Assembly (NCBI GenBank): GCA_016196515.1
Contig: JACPXN010000118.1
Coordinates: 1-21,864 of the forward strand
Source of the DNA: Candidatus Omnitrophota bacterium
GTDB taxonomy: Bacteria > Omnitrophota > Gorgyraeia > Zapsychrales > Fredricksoniimonadaceae
Direction of reading: 5' to 3'
Length of the DNA: 21,864 nt
Below, one piece after another: positions 19,495 to 21,864 of the stretch. The first letter of the stretch is position 1. Each line of letters starts with the position of its first letter. Both the position numbers and the translations under genes were made by a program. The notes beneath the pieces are model-generated. The model was not told the DNA's origin, did no database searches, and worked only from the letters and a program-made list of their open reading frames with translations.

Positions 19495-19695
19495 TTAAGA
19501 CTCCTTTTTAGGTGGGGGACAGGCGATAAGGCCGATAACGCCGGCCACCCCGATGATGCAAAAAACAACCAAACGCATCTGTTCGTTTAGAGACGGAAAG
19601 AATCCGCTGACACATCCGGCAATGGCTGTCAATTTGAAAATATCAAAGAACGCCTTTGCCACAAGATCGCGGCGGTTGTAATGAAAAATATGCAT
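19495..19695 (-). CDS. Small membrane protein (66 residues)
   Basis: The ATG at 19695 is preceded by AAAGGAGG and by a clear promoter (19777-19804). The N-terminus MHIFHYNRRDLVAKAFFDIF is basic and amphipathic, then come two hydrophobic segments (LTAIAGCVSGFF and MRLVVFCIIGVAGVIGLIA) and a short polar end CPPPKKES. It probably inserts as a hairpin. Family and role are unknown. The start codon lies in an 11-bp inverted repeat with the 5' leader, suggesting translational control. It is placed inside the thi cluster but shows no link to thiamin. Confidence 0.7.
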   Translation of the reverse strand: MHIFHYNRRDLVAKAFFDIFKLTAIAGCVSGFFPSLNEQMRLVVFCIIGVAGVIGLIACPPPKKES

Positions 19696-19760
19696 AGCGT
19701 TTCCTCCTTTCGCGAGAATTGGGGAGATGCATCCCAACAGCGCTGGGGAAAACGCTATGC
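19692..19760 (-). promoter_or_regulatory. Leader hairpin occluding a start codon
   Basis: In the minus-strand mRNA, GCATAGCGTTT (complement of 19750-19760) can pair with AAACGCTATGC (complement of 19692-19702). The second arm contains the AUG of the 66-residue protein, and the AAAGGAGG ribosome site lies just inside the loop. The inner leader also has a GGGATGCATCTCCC-like hairpin. A structural switch is inferred, not shown. Confidence 0.55.
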
Positions 19761-19776
19761 GTGTGATGCTAAAAGC

Positions 19777-19804
19777 AGTATATCAAACAGATATTGTAAG
19801 TCAA
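19777..19804 (-). promoter_or_regulatory. Promoter of small membrane genes (TTGACT-N16-TATACT)
   Basis: On the minus strand TTGACT (complement of 19799-19804) and TATACT (complement of 19777-19782) are 16 bases apart. The predicted start near 19770 gives a leader of about 75 nt. It lies just after the thiH stop. Confidence 0.65.
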
Positions 19805-19823
19805 GAATCGGGCCGCAAGGGTG

Positions 19824-20843
19824 TTAGGAACAGTTTTCGATCCTTCGCCAGTCGGTGAAGATCGGGTCGAAGTTCCGTTTTTTCAGCAAAGCCACGACGT
19901 CCGCGACCGAACGGTCATCTTTGATGTCGAATTGGGGGTCTTGTTCGTCTTTGTCCAGCAGGGAATAGCCGCCCACCGACGTGTTCGACCCGGCGGACAT
20001 GCGCGTGATGCCCAGTTCCAGCAGATTGTTCCGCAATTGTGGAGCCTCTCGCGTTGAAAGATTGATGCCCACGCGCCCAAAAAGGATGCGCGTCAGGCAG
20101 ATGATCTTGATGAATGTTGTGTCGTCCACATCACAACGGACGAATTCTTTTTCCTTGATGGTCCGCAGCCGCGGGAATGAAACCGCGTATTCCACGCCGG
20201 GATAGGACCTTTCCATGCTCCGCAAATGTTCATACAGCGCCAGTAAGTCCGGCGCGGTTTCGCTTAAGCCCAGCAAGATGCCCAGGACGATCTGGCGCAT
20301 GCCGCCCTCGGCCGCCCGTTGGGGCGTGCCGTACCTGAAGTCATAGTCCTTTTTATATCCCGACAGGTGAACGTCGGCGTAACGCCTGCGGTCATAGGTT
20401 TCCTGATAGACGGTGATGCCGTCAACACCGGCGGCGAACAGTTCTTTGTATTCCTGGGCCTGCATGGGATGGACTTCCAGCGCGATGCCTTGGAAGAAAT
20501 CGCCGGCCGTGCGTACGGCGTCTTTTAAGTATTCAATGGGCGTGTGTTTATACGATTCGCCGGTGAGCATGAGGATATTGCGTATGCCCTGGGCGTGGAT
20601 AGGGACCATTTCCCGGCGCATCTCGTCGGGCGTCAGTTTGATGCGTTTGATCTTGTTGAGCGCGTGGAAACCGCAATAGGTGCAATGGCTGGAGCAGTAA
20701 TTGGAAAGATAAAGGGGGGCGTAGAGGCTGATGGTGCGGCCGAAATTTTGGCGCGTCACGCGGGCGGCTTCCTGCGCCATTTCCTCGACACTTTCCCGGC
20801 GGGTGTCGTTGAGGACCTGTTGGATCTTATTGAGCGTTATCAT
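19824..20843 (-). CDS. thiH: 2-iminoacetate synthase ThiH
   Basis: A 339-residue radical SAM enzyme that splits tyrosine to give dehydroglycine (2-iminoacetate) and p-cresol for thiazole synthesis. The iron-sulfur cysteines are C50, C54 and C57 in NYCSSHCTYCGFH. Other ThiH traits are LTGE at about 93-96, EVHPM, YQETYDRRRY and SAGSNTSVGGY near the C-terminus. The length is slightly below the 360-380 of many ThiH proteins. Its start overlaps thiG by 17 bases with no ribosome binding site, so translation is coupled. Use of ThiH rather than the oxygen-requiring ThiO suggests anaerobic or facultative life. Confidence 0.93.
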   Translation of the reverse strand: MITLNKIQQVLNDTRRESVEEMAQEAARVTRQNFGRTISLYAPLYLSNYCSSHCTYCGFHALNKIKRIKLTPDEMRREMVPIHAQGIRNILMLTGESYKHTPIEYLKDAVRTAGDFFQGIALEVHPMQAQEYKELFAAGVDGITVYQETYDRRRYADVHLSGYKKDYDFRYGTPQRAAEGGMRQIVLGILLGLSETAPDLLALYEHLRSMERSYPGVEYAVSFPRLRTIKEKEFVRCDVDDTTFIKIICLTRILFGRVGINLSTREAPQLRNNLLELGITRMSAGSNTSVGGYSLLDKDEQDPQFDIKDDRSVADVVALLKKRNFDPIFTDWRRIENCS

Positions 20844-21612
20844 AAAGGAAACCCGTCAGCGGCGACGAGGCATTGGCGACGGATGTTTGCCGGGGAAGAC
20901 CGCTCAAATAGGCCATGCGCCCGGCTTCGACAGCCAGCGCAAAGGCCCTGGCCAGAACAGCGGGTTGTTCGGCGGTGGCGATCGCCGTGTTGGCCAAGAC
21001 CGCGGCCGCTCCCATTTCCATGGCTTCGGCGGCCTGCGAGGGCGCGCCGATGCCGGCGTCCACGACAATGGGCAGGTCAATTTCATTGATGAGTATTTGG
21101 ATCAATTCCTTGGTCTTGAGCCCCTGGTTGCTGCCGATCAAAGAACCCAGAGGCATGACGGTGGCGGCCCCGGCTTTGACCAGGGCGCGCGCGGTGTACA
21201 GGTCGGGCGAAATATAAGGCAGGACGACAAAACCCTCGGCGGCCAGGATCTGTGTGGCCTTGACGGTTTCCTGGTTGTCGGGCAAAAGGTATTTGCTGTC
21301 GTTGATGACCTCGATCTTCACCCAGGGACCGCATCCCGAGGCCTTGGCCAGACGGGCGATGCGCACGGCTTCCTGCGCGTTGCGGGCACCCGAGGTGTTG
21401 GTCAACAGCGTTATGTTCTTGGGGATGTGCTTAAGGATATTGTCTTCGTGGCGGTCCAGGTCCACGCGGCGCAGGGCAACGGTGACAATTTCCGCGCCCG
21501 AAGCAACGATGCTCTCGGCGAGGTCGCTTTTATTTTTGAATTTGCCGGTGCCCAAAAGGAAACGGCTGTTGAACGTCTTGCCGGCGATGACGAGCGGCAT
21601 GTCATTGAACAT
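20827..21612 (-). CDS. thiG: Thiazole synthase ThiG
   Basis: A 261-residue TIM-barrel enzyme that forms the thiazole phosphate from deoxyxylulose 5-phosphate, 2-iminoacetate and ThiS thiocarboxylate. Signatures are FNSRFLLGTGKF near the N-terminus, the Schiff-base Lys99 in PWVKIEVI, MPLGSLIGSNQG and VVDAGIGAPSQAAEAMEMGA. Start at 21612 or at the internal ATG ending at 21600 (MPLVIAGK); neither has a ribosome binding site. It lies 3 bases after thiS and overlaps thiH by 17 bases. Confidence 0.96.
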   Translation of the reverse strand: MFNDMPLVIAGKTFNSRFLLGTGKFKNKSDLAESIVASGAEIVTVALRRVDLDRHEDNILKHIPKNITLLTNTSGARNAQEAVRIARLAKASGCGPWVKIEVINDSKYLLPDNQETVKATQILAAEGFVVLPYISPDLYTARALVKAGAATVMPLGSLIGSNQGLKTKELIQILINEIDLPIVVDAGIGAPSQAAEAMEMGAAAVLANTAIATAEQPAVLARAFALAVEAGRMAYLSGLPRQTSVANASSPLTGFLYDNAQ

Positions 21613-21615
21613 GGA

Positions 21616-21816
21616 TCAGCCCCCGCCGACGAAGGCGACGAGTTCCAGCCGGTCGCCGTCCTTGACCTTGGTGACGGGCCTTTCACAAGAGGCCACGATG
21701 GCGCCGTTGAGTTCCGCGATGACATGCGCGGGATTTTTGCACAGATCGCGGACAATGTCCTCTAAATGGACGCCGTCATTGAGATGTTTGGGAGAGCCGT
21801 TGAGGATGATATTCAT
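21616..21816 (-). CDS. thiS: Sulfur carrier protein ThiS
   Basis: A 66-residue beta-grasp protein: MNIILNG at the start, DLCKNPAHVIAELNGAIV in the middle and the C-terminal VAFVGGG that ThiF adenylates and that carries the sulfur as a thiocarboxylate. Length is normal. It is the first gene of the thiSGH run; only 48 bases upstream are in the window and no TPP riboswitch (thi box) is visible in them, so regulation of the operon cannot be judged. Confidence 0.93.
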   Translation of the reverse strand: MNIILNGSPKHLNDGVHLEDIVRDLCKNPAHVIAELNGAIVASCERPVTKVKDGDRLELVAFVGGG

Positions 21817-21864
21817 AGCGGTTCATTCTAAACCAAGACGCCTGAAAATGCAAATTTTGTACAG

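Noticed and set aside
20731..21765. 344-codon open frame on the + strand
   Set aside because: It is the shadow of thiG and thiS, both confidently identified on the opposite strand.
1..21864. CRISPR array
   Set aside because: No regularly spaced direct repeats with unique spacers were found; the repeats present are palindromes or tRNA fragments.
21817..21864. TPP riboswitch upstream of thiS
   Set aside because: The visible 48 bases contain no thi-box sequence; a riboswitch further upstream would be outside the window.

Overview
The window is bacterial chromosomal DNA with moderate to high GC in its housekeeping genes and AT-richer accessory genes in the middle. No 16S rRNA or other firm taxonomic marker is present. 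GC-rich CAGGCAGG/CCTGCCTG palindromes, short palindromic elements attached to tRNA fragments, several polytopic GT-C-like glycosyltransferases and very compact gene packing suggest an uncultured lineage of the Omnitrophota or candidate-phyla type. That placement is inference only.

Left part (1-8420): the tail of a toxin gene and its HigA-like XRE antitoxin; a promoter with a palindromic operator; a tRNA-Thr(CGT) with an odd elbow, followed by a CAGGCAGG palindrome; a tight + strand run of a TMTC-like membrane glycosyltransferase with TPRs, an MFS exporter and purN; a - strand pair made of an FtsH-like membrane AAA protease and a putative lipoprotein; then enolase and an FtsB/DivIC-like division protein in conserved order.

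Middle part (8421-12703) is the unusual region. It is centred on an initiator tRNA-fMet whose anticodon loop is interrupted by an ORF-less group I intron of about 268 nt. Fragments of the same tRNA lie around it: two 5'-end copies upstream, one split by a palindromic element, and a 3'-end copy downstream inside a structured element. Two GIY-YIG nuclease genes flank it. Further on come an HNH-like zinc protein, a LexA-type repressor with a tandem operator, a zinc-ribbon protein, and a free-standing PD-(D/E)XK nuclease whose catalytic layout matches that of I-Ssp6803I, the homing enzyme of the cyanobacterial tRNA-fMet intron. My main hypothesis is a split homing system: intron in the tRNA, endonuclease about 3 kb away.

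Right part (12704-21864): a possible attenuator leader before a small acidic protein; a GT-C-like glycosyltransferase and a convergent Wzx-like flippase (cell-surface glycan work); a GH1 glycosidase; a fused MsrB-MsrA reductase with a signal peptide; and a thiamin thiazole cluster thiS-thiG-thiH ... thiF on the - strand. Between thiH and thiF sit a promoter, a leader hairpin, two tiny membrane proteins and an inverted repeat.

Promoters readable by eye share a TTGACT-like -35. Several genes (ftsH-like, second GIY-YIG, lexA, GH1) have a -10 box 6-9 nt before the ATG and no ribosome binding site, so leaderless transcription looks common. All family names come from motif reading without database searches.
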